Positions 5,389-12,776 of a stretch of DNA of 12,776 nucleotides are shown one piece after another (within the stretch, counting starts at the first letter, position 1; each line of letters starts with the position of its first letter). Source of the stretch: Bacteroides sp. CAG:530. Its GTDB lineage: Bacteria > Bacteroidota > Bacteroidia > Bacteroidales > Bacteroidaceae. The translations under genes were made by a program, and so were the position numbers. Under the pieces are notes generated by a model, which saw only the letters and a program-made list of their open reading frames with translations, was not told the origin of the DNA and ran no database searches. The DNA is taken from the NCBI GenBank assembly GCA_000434735.1, contig FR881235.1:1-12776 (forward strand). The letters are read 5' to 3'.

Positions 5389-6423
5389 TTATTGAATACC
5401 TTTTTCGCGCAGGTGCAACTGCCAGTTCCATGCTGAACGAAGGGTGTCTTCTATAGGAGTATCGGCTTTCCAACCCAATTCGGTATTAGCCAAAGTTGGA
5501 TCTGCCCAAACCTTAACGATATCACCAGCACGACGGCCTACAATCTGATAGTTCAATTTTACGCCTGTAGATTTTTCGAATGCATTGATAAGTTCCAATA
5601 CTGAAAGTCCGCGACCTGTACCGATGTTGAATACTTCTACGCTTTCTTTCTGCTTGTCTTCCAAAATACGGTTCATAGCGATAACGTGAGCCTTTGCCAA
5701 ATCGACTACATAGATGAAGTCGCGGATACATGATCCGTCAGGAGTATCGTAATCGTCGCCGAATACGCTCAGCTTTTCGCGGATGCCGATAGCTGTCTGG
5801 GTAAGGTAAGGAATAAGGTTCTGCGGAACTCCGTTAGGCAACTCACCGATAAGAGCTGATGGATGTGCGCCGATAGGATTGAAGTAACGCAACATAACTG
5901 CGTGGATAGGAGAACCAGAAGCCACAGTATCGCGGATGATTTCTTCGTTGATCTGCTTAGTGTTTCCATAAGGAGACTCGGCTTTCTTGATAGGAGCGGC
6001 TTCTGTTACAGGAAGAATATCTGGCTGTCCGTAAACTGTACATGAAGAAGAGAATATGATACCTTTTACATTGTGCTTAGGCATCAACTCCAATATGTTG
6101 ATCAGAGATACCAAGTTGTTGCGATAGTATTTCAAAGGCTTTTCTACTGATTCGCCTACAGCCTTACTAGCAGCAAAATGGATGATACCCTTGATGCCAG
6201 GATACTTAGTGAATACGGCATCCATACCTTCATAATCCAAGCAGTCTACTTCTTCAAAAGCCGGACGAATGCCTGAGATTTGTTCGATGCTATCTACTAC
6301 ATCGGCGCGCGAATTAGACAGATTATCTACTATCACTACTTCGTAGCCATTGTTCTGCAATTCTACCACGGTATGAGAACCGATATATCCAGTTCCACCG
6401 GTAACTAAAATTCTTTCTTTCAT
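5389..6423 (-). CDS. galE: UDP-glucose 4-epimerase GalE
   Basis: GalE interconverts UDP-glucose and UDP-galactose with bound NAD+, feeding the Leloir pathway and surface-glycan synthesis in the cytoplasm. The 344-aa product is full length for the family. It has the Rossmann motif GGTGYIGSH (residues 9-17), the catalytic Ser/Tyr/Lys set (Ser125-127 region, Tyr152 and Lys156 in SPYGNTK), RYFNPIGAHP (179-188), GSCIRDFIYVVDLAKAH (230-246), and RRAGDIVKVWADP near the C-terminus. The start was set at the ATG at 6423; upstream in-frame codons reach 6507 but would add 28 unconserved residues and run through the promoter. Val305 stands where E. coli GalE has Tyr299; smaller residues there are known to admit N-acetylated substrates, so UDP-GlcNAc/GalNAc epimerisation is possible (inference). 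It has its own promoter and lies downstream of the rnf terminator. Confidence 0.97.
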   Translation of the reverse strand: MKERILVTGGTGYIGSHTVVELQNNGYEVVIVDNLSNSRADVVDSIEQISGIRPAFEEVDCLDYEGMDAVFTKYPGIKGIIHFAASKAVGESVEKPLKYYRNNLVSLINILELMPKHNVKGIIFSSSCTVYGQPDILPVTEAAPIKKAESPYGNTKQINEEIIRDTVASGSPIHAVMLRYFNPIGAHPSALIGELPNGVPQNLIPYLTQTAIGIREKLSVFGDDYDTPDGSCIRDFIYVVDLAKAHVIAMNRILEDKQKESVEVFNIGTGRGLSVLELINAFEKSTGVKLNYQIVGRRAGDIVKVWADPTLANTELGWKADTPIEDTLRSAWNWQLHLREKGIQ

Positions 6424-6460
6424 TACGCTAAAGTTTTTATATACATTTAAGTTATAATGA

Positions 6461-6492
6461 CAAATGTAGGTATTTATAATAACACAAACAAG
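6461..6492 (-). promoter_or_regulatory. Probable galE promoter
   Basis: On the minus strand 6468-6461 reads TACATTTG, a perfect TAnnTTTG box, with CTTG (6492-6489, 3 of 4 matches to TTTG) 20 bases upstream; a true TTTG sits nearer (6488-6485) at a 16-base distance. The predicted start near 6456 gives a leader of about 32 nt. Its position between the rnf terminator and the galE ATG supports separate transcription of galE. Confidence 0.55.
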
Positions 6493-6514
6493 GTGTTTTG
6501 TACACAAATTCTAC

Positions 6515-6565
6515 AAAAAAAATCCCCATATTATCCATTTCATCTAAAAACGGATAATATGGGGA
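6515..6565 (-). terminator. Strong intrinsic terminator of the rnf operon
   Basis: TCCCCATATTATCC (6523-6536) and GGATAATATGGGGA (6552-6565) form a perfect 14-bp stem with a 15-base loop. On the minus strand eight T follow (6522-6515). A smaller hairpin upstream in the same 3' UTR (TCGCTT/AAGCGA, 6587-6603) may aid mRNA stability. It separates rnfA from galE. Confidence 0.9.
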
Positions 6566-6621
6566 GATTTTATTATGGCAGACACTTCGCTTAATAAAAG
6601 CGAGGCTCTGTATTTATCGGA

Positions 6622-7221
6622 TTAAAGACCGAAAACTGCAGCCAAACCTTTGTCGACACCAGAGAAGCCCATGAATGCCATAGCGAGCAATCCGGCTGTT
6701 ACAAGTGCTATAGACATGCCACGCATACCCTTAGGAATGTTTACCAAACTGAGTTGTTCGCGGATTCCGGCGAATACTACCAATGCCAACGCAAAACCGA
6801 TAGCGGTAGAGAACGCGTAAACTACACCTGTAAGCAAATCGTAGTCTTTCTGAATTACCAAAATGGTAACACCGAGGATACAGCAGTTAGTGGTGATAAG
6901 CGGCAAGAATACGCCCAGTGCTTGATACAGTGCAGGAGAAACTTTCTTAAGGATGATTTCTACCATCTGTACCAACGCTGCGATAACCAAGATAAACGCG
7001 ATAGTCTGCAAGTATGCTAATCCACAAGTATCGAGCACGAATTTCTGAATAACATAAGTTACGATGGTAGCCAATGTCAATACGAATGCCACTGCGGCTC
7101 CCATACCCATAGCGGTCTCTACTTTCTTTGATACACCGAGGAACGGACAGATACCCAAGAACTGAGACAACACGACGTTATTTACGAAAATAGCCGTGAT
7201 AAATATCAATATATATTCCAT
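6622..7221 (-). CDS. rnfA: Rnf complex membrane subunit RnfA
   Basis: RnfA is an integral inner-membrane subunit of the ferredoxin:NAD+ oxidoreductase. It pairs with RnfE as an inverted-topology partner, and in the related Na+-NQR complex the equivalent pair holds an iron centre inside the membrane. The 199-aa product is almost entirely hydrophobic with about six helices (roughly 4-24, 38-60, 72-92, 100-122, 134-154, 170-190). Cys25 in GICPFLG and Cys113-Cys114 in TTNCCILG are the expected iron-ligand positions in two half-helices. It starts at the ATG at 7221, 20 bases after the rnfE stop, with only a weak A-rich ribosome site. It is the last gene of the rnf operon, followed by a strong terminator. 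Confidence 0.95.
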   Translation of the reverse strand: MEYILIFITAIFVNNVVLSQFLGICPFLGVSKKVETAMGMGAAVAFVLTLATIVTYVIQKFVLDTCGLAYLQTIAFILVIAALVQMVEIILKKVSPALYQALGVFLPLITTNCCILGVTILVIQKDYDLLTGVVYAFSTAIGFALALVVFAGIREQLSLVNIPKGMRGMSIALVTAGLLAMAFMGFSGVDKGLAAVFGL

Positions 7222-7241
7222 ATCTTATTCTTTTAAAGGGT

Positions 7242-7826
7242 TTATGCTTTCTTAAAGCGATTTACAATAGCAATGAGATAGCCCAATACGATGAAAGCAC
7301 CCGGTGCCAATACGAACACCAGCATTCCGTAGTCTTCGGGGAAGATTGTCATTCCGAAAATCTTTCCTGTACCAAACAACTCGCGCACACCACCCAGAAG
7401 TGTCAAGGCAATGGTAAATCCGAGTCCGATACCGATACCGTCGAAAATAGAAGGGATAGGACCGTTCTTTGCGGCGAATGCTTCGGCACGACCCAAGATG
7501 ATACAGTTTACTACGATCAACGGAATAAACAGACCCAAAGTGGCGTACAAATCGGGAACGTATGCCTGCATCACCATCTGAAGCACTGTTACCAACGATG
7601 CGATAACTACTACGTACGATGGGATACGAACCATATCTGGTACGAGATTCTTGATGCAAGAAATCACGAAGTTAGAACAAATCAACACGGCCATAGTGGC
7701 AAGTCCCATAGACATACCGTTGATGGCGCTTGATGTAGTACCCAAGGTAGGGCACATACCTAAAAGGAGTACAAATGTAGGATTCTCCTTGACGATACCG
7801 TTTAATAAAACTTTCAAGTTATTCAT
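7242..7826 (-). CDS. rnfE: Rnf complex membrane subunit RnfE
   Basis: RnfE is the partner of RnfA in the membrane core of the Rnf complex; the two are homologous and insert in opposite orientations. The 194-aa product has six probable helices, Cys25 in GMCPTLG and Cys108 in VVNCIILG, mirroring the RnfA cysteines, and the family segment GVRELFGTG. The start was placed at the ATG at 7826: an in-frame TTG two codons earlier is possible, but the ATG has an unusually good Shine-Dalgarno (GGAGGAA) seven bases upstream. That site starts right at the rnfG stop codon, so the two genes are probably translationally linked. Confidence 0.95.
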   Translation of the reverse strand: MNNLKVLLNGIVKENPTFVLLLGMCPTLGTTSSAINGMSMGLATMAVLICSNFVISCIKNLVPDMVRIPSYVVVIASLVTVLQMVMQAYVPDLYATLGLFIPLIVVNCIILGRAEAFAAKNGPIPSIFDGIGIGLGFTIALTLLGGVRELFGTGKIFGMTIFPEDYGMLVFVLAPGAFIVLGYLIAIVNRFKKA

Positions 7827-7833
7827 AATCAAT

Positions 7834-7840
7834 TTCCTCC
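7834..7840 (-). promoter_or_regulatory. Strong Shine-Dalgarno of rnfE
   Basis: GGAGGAA on the minus strand, directly after the rnfG stop codon (7843-7841) and seven bases before the rnfE ATG. Such a complete site is uncommon among the genes here and fixes the ATG at 7826 as the start. Confidence 0.7.
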
Positions 7841-8482
7841 TTACTCATTTGTTGATTCGGCAGCGTCGTCGCTACCTTCTGTTTCATTATTCTTAACGCG
7901 CAAAGTGGCACTGCTTGTTGCATCAGAAGATGTAGAAGCTTTTCCTTTGTAGGCTTTATAAGCGTTGTTTACAGCCAACAAGAATGCACGGCTGGTAATA
8001 GTAGATGCGGTAATAGCGTCTACATCGCCACCATCCTTAGATACTGTAAGTTCTTTTTCGCCCGGGTTCTTTCCGATAATGTCGCCCTTGCCTCCTTTTT
8101 GGAACCAGTCGCCAGCTTTAGCGCCCAATCCCGGAGTTTCAGCATGTTCCAATACGCTATAACCAGAGATAGTACCGTCTTCGGCAAAACCTACCAATAC
8201 TTTCAGTTTACCACCGAAACCGTCGGTTGCAGCCTGAACGGCAGTTCCCTTGTTGGTTTCATAAATGATGGTAAACTCATCGATATTTTCAGTGTTCGAA
8301 ACTTGAGGCATTTCATCTGCGTTAAGCACGCTCTTCAATGCGTTGTTCAATGTCTCGGCTTTGATTTTTTCGATAGGACCAGCAGTGACTTGGTTTACAT
8401 AAGCAAGGATACCACCGGCTACCACAGAAATGACAGTCAATACGACCACCATATTTAATAAAGATGATTCCAGCTTTTTCAT
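7841..8482 (-). CDS. rnfG: Rnf complex FMN-binding subunit RnfG
   Basis: RnfG carries a covalently bound FMN on the outer face of the inner membrane and passes electrons between membrane subunits of the Rnf complex. The 213-aa product has one N-terminal membrane anchor (about residues 9-29) and a soluble FMN-binding domain with EHAETPGLGAK (112-122), followed by DAITASTITSR (155-165). The last matches the flavin-attachment motif [S/T]xxT with Thr161 as the likely phosphoester site, formed by ApbE elsewhere in the genome. From about residue 178 a Ser/Thr-rich then acidic tail extends past the usual domain end. The ATG overlaps the rnfD stop codon (ATGA) and has GGGGAGG 10 bases upstream. Confidence 0.96.
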   Translation of the reverse strand: MKKLESSLLNMVVVLTVISVVAGGILAYVNQVTAGPIEKIKAETLNNALKSVLNADEMPQVSNTENIDEFTIIYETNKGTAVQAATDGFGGKLKVLVGFAEDGTISGYSVLEHAETPGLGAKAGDWFQKGGKGDIIGKNPGEKELTVSKDGGDVDAITASTITSRAFLLAVNNAYKAYKGKASTSSDATSSATLRVKNNETEGSDDAAESTNE

Positions 8483-9468
8483 TTTTTCATTACCTCCCCG
8501 AATCGTTTAGGTTTGCAATAAGTGTTGATTAACGGAGTGAATGCATTCATGATGAAAATAGCGAACGACATACCTTCTGGGTAAGCACCGAACAAACGGA
8601 TTACCACGGTAAGGAAACCGATAGCTACACCATAAATAATCATTCCCTTGTGAGTCATCGGCGAAGTGACATAGTCGGTAGCCATGAAGATGGCACCCAA
8701 CATCAAACCACCGGTAAACAGATGGACAAATGGAGATGCATATACTGCAGGATTAGCCAAATGCATCAAGCCTGAGAAAACGAATACTGTAGCGATGATA
8801 GATACTGGGATATGCCATGAAATAATTTTCTTCCACAACATATAAGCCAAACCAAGCAACAGAGCTACAGAGCTGATTTCACCGATACAACCCGGATTGT
8901 TTCCGAGGAACAAGCTCAATGTATCGGGCAACTGATTCAAGGCTTCTACATCGCCGTGTACAGCCATCTTCATTAATGCCAACGGAGTAGCAGCGGTTTC
9001 GGCATCTGTATAAGCAGCGAGCTGTCCGGCTACAGGCCATGAAGTCATCTGTACAGGGAAAGAGATCAATAAGAAGATACGTCCTACCAATGCGGGGTTG
9101 AACGGGTTGCAACCCAAACCACCGAAGGTCATCTTACCAATACCGATAGCTACCAACGCACCGATAATGATAATCCACAACGGAAGATTTGACGGAAGAT
9201 TGAACGCCAACAATACGCCGGTAAGGATAGCCGAACCGTCGGTGATAGTAGTACGTTCGCGTTTCAGAATGAACTTGGTGATAGCCCATTCAAAGAACAG
9301 ACACGACAAAACAGAAGTAAGCGTGACTATAACAGCCCCTAAGCCAAACATATAGAATGATACAAGCAAGGCAGGTACCAAAGCAATGAGTACACCGTAC
9401 ATGTTTTTCTGTACGCTATCATTGTTATGCACATGGGGCGATAATGATACAATTAATTTATTAGCCAT
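8479..9468 (-). CDS. rnfD: Rnf complex membrane flavoprotein RnfD
   Basis: RnfD is a polytopic subunit (NqrB/RnfD family) that carries the second covalent FMN and takes part in ion translocation. The 329-aa product starts LIVSLSPHVH, as is typical for the family, and has eight to ten hydrophobic helices. It contains GGLGCNPFNPALVGR (116-130) and DAETAATPLALM (155-166), in which Thr161 fits the flavinylation motif. The loop FMATDYVTSPMTHKG (261-275) is also a family signature. The start was set at the ATG at 9468: an upstream start would overlap rnfC and add a hydrophilic segment before the conserved N-terminus. It follows rnfC after 16 bases and overlaps rnfG by four. Confidence 0.96.
   Translation of the reverse strand: MANKLIVSLSPHVHNNDSVQKNMYGVLIALVPALLVSFYMFGLGAVIVTLTSVLSCLFFEWAITKFILKRERTTITDGSAILTGVLLAFNLPSNLPLWIIIIGALVAIGIGKMTFGGLGCNPFNPALVGRIFLLISFPVQMTSWPVAGQLAAYTDAETAATPLALMKMAVHGDVEALNQLPDTLSLFLGNNPGCIGEISSVALLLGLAYMLWKKIISWHIPVSIIATVFVFSGLMHLANPAVYASPFVHLFTGGLMLGAIFMATDYVTSPMTHKGMIIYGVAIGFLTVVIRLFGAYPEGMSFAIFIMNAFTPLINTYCKPKRFGEVMKK
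8493..8499 (-). promoter_or_regulatory. Strong Shine-Dalgarno of rnfG
   Basis: GGGGAGG on the minus strand inside the 3' end of rnfD, 10 bases before the rnfG ATG. Together with the ATGA overlap it suggests coupled translation of rnfD and rnfG. Confidence 0.6.
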
Positions 9469-9484
9469 AATTTTTTCTAAAAAC

Positions 9485-10822
9485 TTATTTCTTAGCGTTG
9501 CGTGCACGGATTATTCCGCCCACCTTACCTTTTCCTAAACGGATGTAGTCCAACATCGGACGATGAGAAGGACATGTAAACTGACAAGAACCGCATTCGA
9601 TACATGACATGATCATTTCTTTTTCTACGCGTTCCCAGTCAGCGTTTGCTGAACATGTAGCCAAAAGATATGGCTCAAGTCCCATAGGACATGCGCTCAC
9701 ACACTTAGCACAGCGGATACACGGCTGAGGTTCTTCACGTTTAGCTTCTTTATCATTCATGATAAGTACGCCAGAGCTACCTTTACAGATAGGAACTTCG
9801 GTATTTACCAATGCCTTACCCATCATCGGACCACCGCCGATTACCTTTCCGGTATCTGCAGGAAGACCTCCGGCAGCGTCAATCAGCTGGCTCATCGGAG
9901 TACCCATACGAGTCAAGAAGTTAGACGGGTTAGCAAGTGACTTTCCGGTAACGGTTACCACGCGCTCAAACAATGGTTTGTTCTTCTGAACAGCTTCGTA
10001 AACAGCGTATGCAGTACCCACGTTCTGCACTACAGCACCTACGTGGATAGGAATTGCGGGAGGTGCAGGTACCTGACGACCGATAACAGCGTCGATGAGC
10101 TGCTTTTCACCACCTTGCGGATATTTCACCTGCAAAGGAACAACTTCAATGCCTGCATAGTTTGCAGCCTTTTCAGTCATCAACTTGATAGCGTCGGGCT
10201 TATTGTTTTCGATACCGATATAACCTTTAGTTACCTTAGCGGCCTTCATCAGCAATGAAACACCTACCAAAATCTGGTCTGCCTTTTCCAACATCAAACG
10301 ATGGTCGGCAGTAAGATACGGTTCGCACTCTACAGCATTGATAATAACGCATTCTGCCTTGCATCCCGGAGGAGGCATAAGTTTTACGTGAGTAGGGAAA
10401 CAAGCTCCACCCATACCAACTACACCGGCGTCTTTAATCTTCGCAACAATTTCTTCGGGAGTCAACTTGCACTCTTTCACCAAATCAGCGCTGCGGTCGA
10501 TAGATTCTTCCCATTCGTCACCTTCTACATCGATAAAAATAGCTGGTTTACGATAACCACTTGCATCGATAACACTATCCACCTTATTTACTTTTCCTGA
10601 AACGGAAGAGAAAATAGCAGCAGAAACGAAGCCTCCAGCCTCGGCAATCTTAGTACCGACCTTTACGACATCGCCTCTTTTTACAATAGCGGTAGCCGGA
10701 GCACCAATATGCTGAGATAAAGGAAAGACTGCTTGCTTAGGAAGTGCAAGGGTCTCTATTGCTTTACCGGCTGACAATTTATTTTCTGCTGGATGTACTC
10801 CACCAATTCTAAATGTCTTCAC
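9485..10822 (-). CDS. rnfC: Rnf complex NADH-binding Fe-S subunit RnfC
   Basis: RnfC is the peripheral cytoplasmic subunit where NAD+/NADH and FMN react; it resembles the NuoF subunit of complex I. The 445-aa product begins TFRIGGVHP, as the family does. It has a Gly-rich nucleotide site VGMGGACFPTHVK (135-147), NAVECEPYLTADH (162-174), a SLBB-type region around YPQGGEKQLI (234-243), and two C-terminal [4Fe-4S] motifs: Cys368/371/374/378 (CIRCAKCVSACP) and Cys407/410/413/417 (CIECGSCQFTCP). The start is GTG at 10822; no upstream in-frame ATG fits, and the next internal Met is far inside the domain, so GTG is well supported. It is 36 bases downstream of rnfB. No long C-terminal Lys/Ala-rich extension is present, unlike the enterobacterial RsxC. 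Confidence 0.97.
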   Translation of the reverse strand: MKTFRIGGVHPAENKLSAGKAIETLALPKQAVFPLSQHIGAPATAIVKRGDVVKVGTKIAEAGGFVSAAIFSSVSGKVNKVDSVIDASGYRKPAIFIDVEGDEWEESIDRSADLVKECKLTPEEIVAKIKDAGVVGMGGACFPTHVKLMPPPGCKAECVIINAVECEPYLTADHRLMLEKADQILVGVSLLMKAAKVTKGYIGIENNKPDAIKLMTEKAANYAGIEVVPLQVKYPQGGEKQLIDAVIGRQVPAPPAIPIHVGAVVQNVGTAYAVYEAVQKNKPLFERVVTVTGKSLANPSNFLTRMGTPMSQLIDAAGGLPADTGKVIGGGPMMGKALVNTEVPICKGSSGVLIMNDKEAKREEPQPCIRCAKCVSACPMGLEPYLLATCSANADWERVEKEMIMSCIECGSCQFTCPSHRPMLDYIRLGKGKVGGIIRARNAKK

Positions 10823-10858
10823 TTTTATATTGTTTTATTTTAATTACTAATAGATGAA

Positions 10859-11806
10859 TTAAGCCTTTGGTTCGGCTTCTTCTGCTTTCTTTTCAACCGG
10901 AGCTTTAACTTCTGCAGGTTTTGCTTCGGCCGGTTTTGCTACAGCTGGCTTAGCTTCATCGGCTGGAGCGGCTTCTGTTTTCGACTTGCGAGGAGGGAAG
11001 TTAACAGCAATAATTGCGTTTTGTGGACATTCCATTTCGCACTTACGGCAAGATTTACACTTAGCAGGATCAATGTAAGCCAAGTTGTTTTCTAATGTAA
11101 TAGCTTCGAACGGACATACTTTAACACACTTACCACATCCGATACATGCTGCAGTACAAGCCTTACGAGCTACTGCACCTTTGTCTTTGTTTACACACTG
11201 TACATAAACACGGCGGTTGTTCTTACCCTTCGGACGAATCTCGATGATGTTACGAGGACACGCCTTGCTACAAGCGCCACAGGCAGTACACTTAGCTTCA
11301 TCAACTTCAGGAAGCCCTGTCTCAGGATTCATGTGGATAGCATCGAACTTACATGCTTCAACACAGTCGCCACAGCCCAAACATCCAAAAGTACATCCAG
11401 TCTCACCTCCGTAGGTAGAGTTGGCAATAACACAAGAACGAACGCCATCGTACTGAGTAACTCTTGGACGATTAGCACAAGTTCCGTTACATCTAACCAC
11501 TGCCACCTTAGGTTCTGAAGCAGCGGCTTCCAATCCCAAAATTGCTGCAACTTTTGTCATGGTTGGCTGTCCGCCTACAGGACAAAGTTTGCCTTCCAAT
11601 GAACCAGCCTTAACGCATGCTGCGGCAAAGCCAGAGCAACCAGGGTAGCCACATCCACCGCAATTAGCCTGAGGAAGCACTTCTGCCACCTGTGCTATAC
11701 GGGGATCTTCATACACAGCAAACTTCTTAGAAGCGACAAAAAGAATAATGGCAGAAACCAATCCAATTGCCCCTAAAGAAATCACTGCAATTAAAATTAA
11801 ATCCAT
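10859..11806 (-). CDS. rnfB: Rnf complex ferredoxin-type subunit RnfB
   Basis: RnfB is thought to be the entry point for electrons from reduced ferredoxin. The 315-aa product has an N-terminal membrane anchor (about 5-25) and then a four-Cys cluster domain, CGGCGYPGC with Cys49/52/57 and Cys75. Four ferredoxin-like CxxCxxCxxxC motifs follow, starting at Cys142, Cys173, Cys221 and Cys250. Extra cysteines (106, 110, 125, 138, 204, 217) lie between them. This is richer than the enterobacterial RsxB, which has two ferredoxin motifs, and resembles the anaerobe-type RnfB. From about residue 275 the protein ends in an Ala/Pro/Lys/Glu low-complexity tail with repeated AKPAE units and no visible fold. 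It lies 24 bases downstream of the rseC-like gene, without a clear Shine-Dalgarno. Confidence 0.96.
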   Translation of the reverse strand: MDLILIAVISLGAIGLVSAIILFVASKKFAVYEDPRIAQVAEVLPQANCGGCGYPGCSGFAAACVKAGSLEGKLCPVGGQPTMTKVAAILGLEAAASEPKVAVVRCNGTCANRPRVTQYDGVRSCVIANSTYGGETGCTFGCLGCGDCVEACKFDAIHMNPETGLPEVDEAKCTACGACSKACPRNIIEIRPKGKNNRRVYVQCVNKDKGAVARKACTAACIGCGKCVKVCPFEAITLENNLAYIDPAKCKSCRKCEMECPQNAIIAVNFPPRKSKTEAAPADEAKPAVAKPAEAKPAEVKAPVEKKAEEAEPKA

Positions 11807-11830
11807 AATATAAGTTAGTTATTTAATAAA

Positions 11831-12256
11831 TTATAAAATTGATTCTACGTAAAAGGTGAACGAGCGTTTAAGCTTTCCACGACACAAGTATAGGATAACG
11901 TAATATGGAACCAGAGAACAAAGCGCAACAACCGCAGCAAACAGTTCGTTATCTTCGCCCATAAATGTCAAAGATAAAACCAAAGCTAACATAAGCACGC
12001 AAAAAGGCACGACGAAAGCTAATAACACAGCCTTCATCCCCATAGAAGTTCTGCCCGCAAGCATAATTCTATCACCTATCTTACATGGTAAATTGAGGAT
12101 GTTAAATACTTCGATTATCTTTTCCTTAGTATCAGACACGCTACAATGTCCCTTTACACTACATGAGGAACAAGCTGAAGATTGAACGATTTTCACCTTT
12201 AGATGAGAACCATTCATGCTTTCCACAATACCTAAATGTTTAATGCTATCCGCCAT
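11831..12256 (-). CDS. RseC/SoxR-reducing family membrane protein
   Basis: This 141-aa protein belongs to the RseC (SoxR reducing system RseC) family. The N-terminal part carries a cysteine motif CSSCSVKGHC (Cys29, Cys32, Cys38) and Cys58, followed by the characteristic GDRIMLAG. Two membrane helices follow (about 73-95 and 103-125), with a short basic C-terminus. In Enterobacteria RseC acts with the Rsx (Rnf) complex in keeping SoxR reduced. In Bacteroidetes it is often the first gene of the rnf operon, where the likely role is in assembly or electron transfer; that is inference. It starts at the ATG at 12256 and is the first gene of this operon. No SoxR gene is visible in the window. Confidence 0.88.
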   Translation of the reverse strand: MADSIKHLGIVESMNGSHLKVKIVQSSACSSCSVKGHCSVSDTKEKIIEVFNILNLPCKIGDRIMLAGRTSMGMKAVLLAFVVPFCVLMLALVLSLTFMGEDNELFAAVVALCSLVPYYVILYLCRGKLKRSFTFYVESIL

Positions 12257-12291
12257 ATAAAGATTGTAAACTCAACATTACAAAATCAGGG

Positions 12292-12299
12292 CAAATGTA
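12292..12299 (-). promoter_or_regulatory. Possible rnf operon promoter (-7 box)
   Basis: On the minus strand 12299-12292 reads TACATTTG, a perfect TAnnTTTG box, predicting a start near 12287 and a leader of about 31 nt. The nearest upstream TTTG (12329-12326) is 26 bases away, too far for the usual -33 element, so strength is uncertain. Confidence 0.45.
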
Positions 12300-12518
12300 A
12301 TATAAATATTGTTTCGTCGGTAACGCAAACGAGGAATTTCTTATTAAAAAAACAAAAATTTTAACGAAGCACTATATATCACCTAAAAATATAAAAAAAT
12401 CAAGACTGAAGAGGTATTATAACATGGATGTAAACTTCTAAAACAACTAGTATTTTTAAAACCTGAAGATAATATATAAATAAGGTATCTAGAAAGCACC
12501 TTTGCGGCATATACACAT
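12300..12518. other. A/T-rich intergenic gap between rnf and the rRNA operon
   Basis: This gap holds no credible reading frame on either strand, no tRNA-like fold and no clear repeat. It contains runs of A and T (for example 12345-12362). Apart from a possible upstream part of the rnf promoter I see nothing assignable. Confidence 0.5.
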
Positions 12519-12556
12519 AAAAAAATTCCCCTCACAACTGAATGTCGTAAGGGGAA
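12519..12556 (-). terminator. Intrinsic terminator of the rRNA operon
   Basis: TTCCCCT (12526-12532) pairs with AGGGGAA (12550-12556), and the stem continues inward with two mismatches to a short loop. On the minus strand seven T follow (12525-12519). It lies directly after the 5S rRNA. Confidence 0.85.
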
Positions 12557-12558
12557 CC

Positions 12559-12668
<110 letters not shown>

Positions 12669-12679
12669 ATATCTTTTGT

Positions 12680-12730
12680 TTCAGCTCTGCTGAACATGAA
12701 TCACAAGCAAAGCGGACTGTTAAGAGTCCG
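12680..12730 (-). other. 23S-5S spacer hairpins
   Basis: Two small stem-loops occupy the spacer: TTCAGC/GCTGAA (12680-12694, 3-base loop) and CGGACT/AGTCCG (12713-12730, 6-base loop). Paired elements in this position usually guide rRNA processing; that role is inferred. Confidence 0.45.
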
Positions 12731-12757
12731 AACGTATATGCCATCCTCCGTGCTGAA

Positions 12758-12776
12758 AGGAAAGTGAACGGGCAAT
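12758..12776 (-). rRNA. rrl: Probable 3' end of 23S ribosomal RNA (partial)
   Basis: The minus strand begins ATTGCCCGTTCACTTTC, which fits the segment after the TACTA near the 23S 3' end that pairs with the 23S 5' end in Bacteroidetes. Only the last bases are in the window, so this call leans on operon order (16S-23S-5S) and on memory of the family. Confidence 0.45.

Noticed and set aside
6481..6497. AACAC/GTGTT stem upstream of galE
   Set aside because: A 5-bp stem with a 7-base loop is too weak to call a regulatory structure.
6424..6507. N-terminal extension of galE
   Set aside because: It would add 28 unconserved residues before the Rossmann strand and would overlap the probable galE promoter.
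7252..7659. 135-codon minus-strand open frame inside rnfE
   Set aside because: It is in another frame of rnfE, which has clear family motifs; the Arg/Tyr/Ser-rich translation is typical of a shadow frame.
8099..8458. 119-codon plus-strand open frame
   Set aside because: It is antisense to rnfG, without a start context or family resemblance.
9469..9507. Upstream start for rnfD overlapping rnfC
   Set aside because: The family N-terminus begins at the ATG at 9468; the extra 13 residues have no counterpart known to me.

Overview
The window looks like a chromosomal segment of a Bacteroidales bacterium, probably Bacteroides or a close relative. Four things point there. The protein families match (Bacteroidetes-like type II-C Cas9, and an rnf operon next to galE). 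Most genes lack a strong Shine-Dalgarno. Several gene starts are preceded by the Bacteroidetes -7 box TAnnTTTG. The 5S rRNA sequence is also Bacteroides-like. No species can be named from the sequence alone. Every protein gene is on the minus strand, so the biological order runs right to left; the only plus-strand gene I can support is the tracrRNA.

Right end (12776 to about 12519): the tail of an rRNA operon. It holds probably the last bases of 23S, a spacer with two small hairpins, a complete 5S rRNA and an intrinsic terminator. A gap of about 260 bases with a possible promoter follows.

Middle (12256 to 6515): a complete rnf operon in the order rseC-like, rnfB, rnfC, rnfD, rnfG, rnfE, rnfA, ending in a strong terminator. 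Its products form the membrane ferredoxin:NAD+ oxidoreductase that couples electron transfer to Na+ or H+ transport. The Fe-S motifs in RnfB and RnfC, the two covalent-FMN threonine motifs in RnfG and RnfD, and the paired cysteines of RnfA and RnfE are all present, so the complex looks functional. Next comes galE with its own promoter.

Intergenic RNA region (5388 to 4972): 417 bases without a protein gene but dense in signals. A well-formed Bacteroidetes promoter (TTTG, 19 bases, TATATTTG) and a strong terminator bracket a possible small RNA of about 160 nt on the minus strand. Converging on it from the other side is a tracrRNA on the plus strand, with an anti-repeat, a nexus hairpin and a terminator. 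The T-tracts of the two terminators are joined by a perfect 17-bp inverted repeat.

Left end (4971 to 1): a compact type II-C CRISPR-Cas operon, cas9-cas1-cas2, closed by a terminator right after cas2. There is no csn2 or cas4. The repeat-spacer array is not in the window and is expected just beyond the left edge. Cas9 carries all RuvC and HNH catalytic positions; Cas1 and Cas2 form the spacer-acquisition module; the tracrRNA would pair with the array transcripts to load Cas9. The small RNA between galE and the tracrRNA is the most interesting unassigned element.
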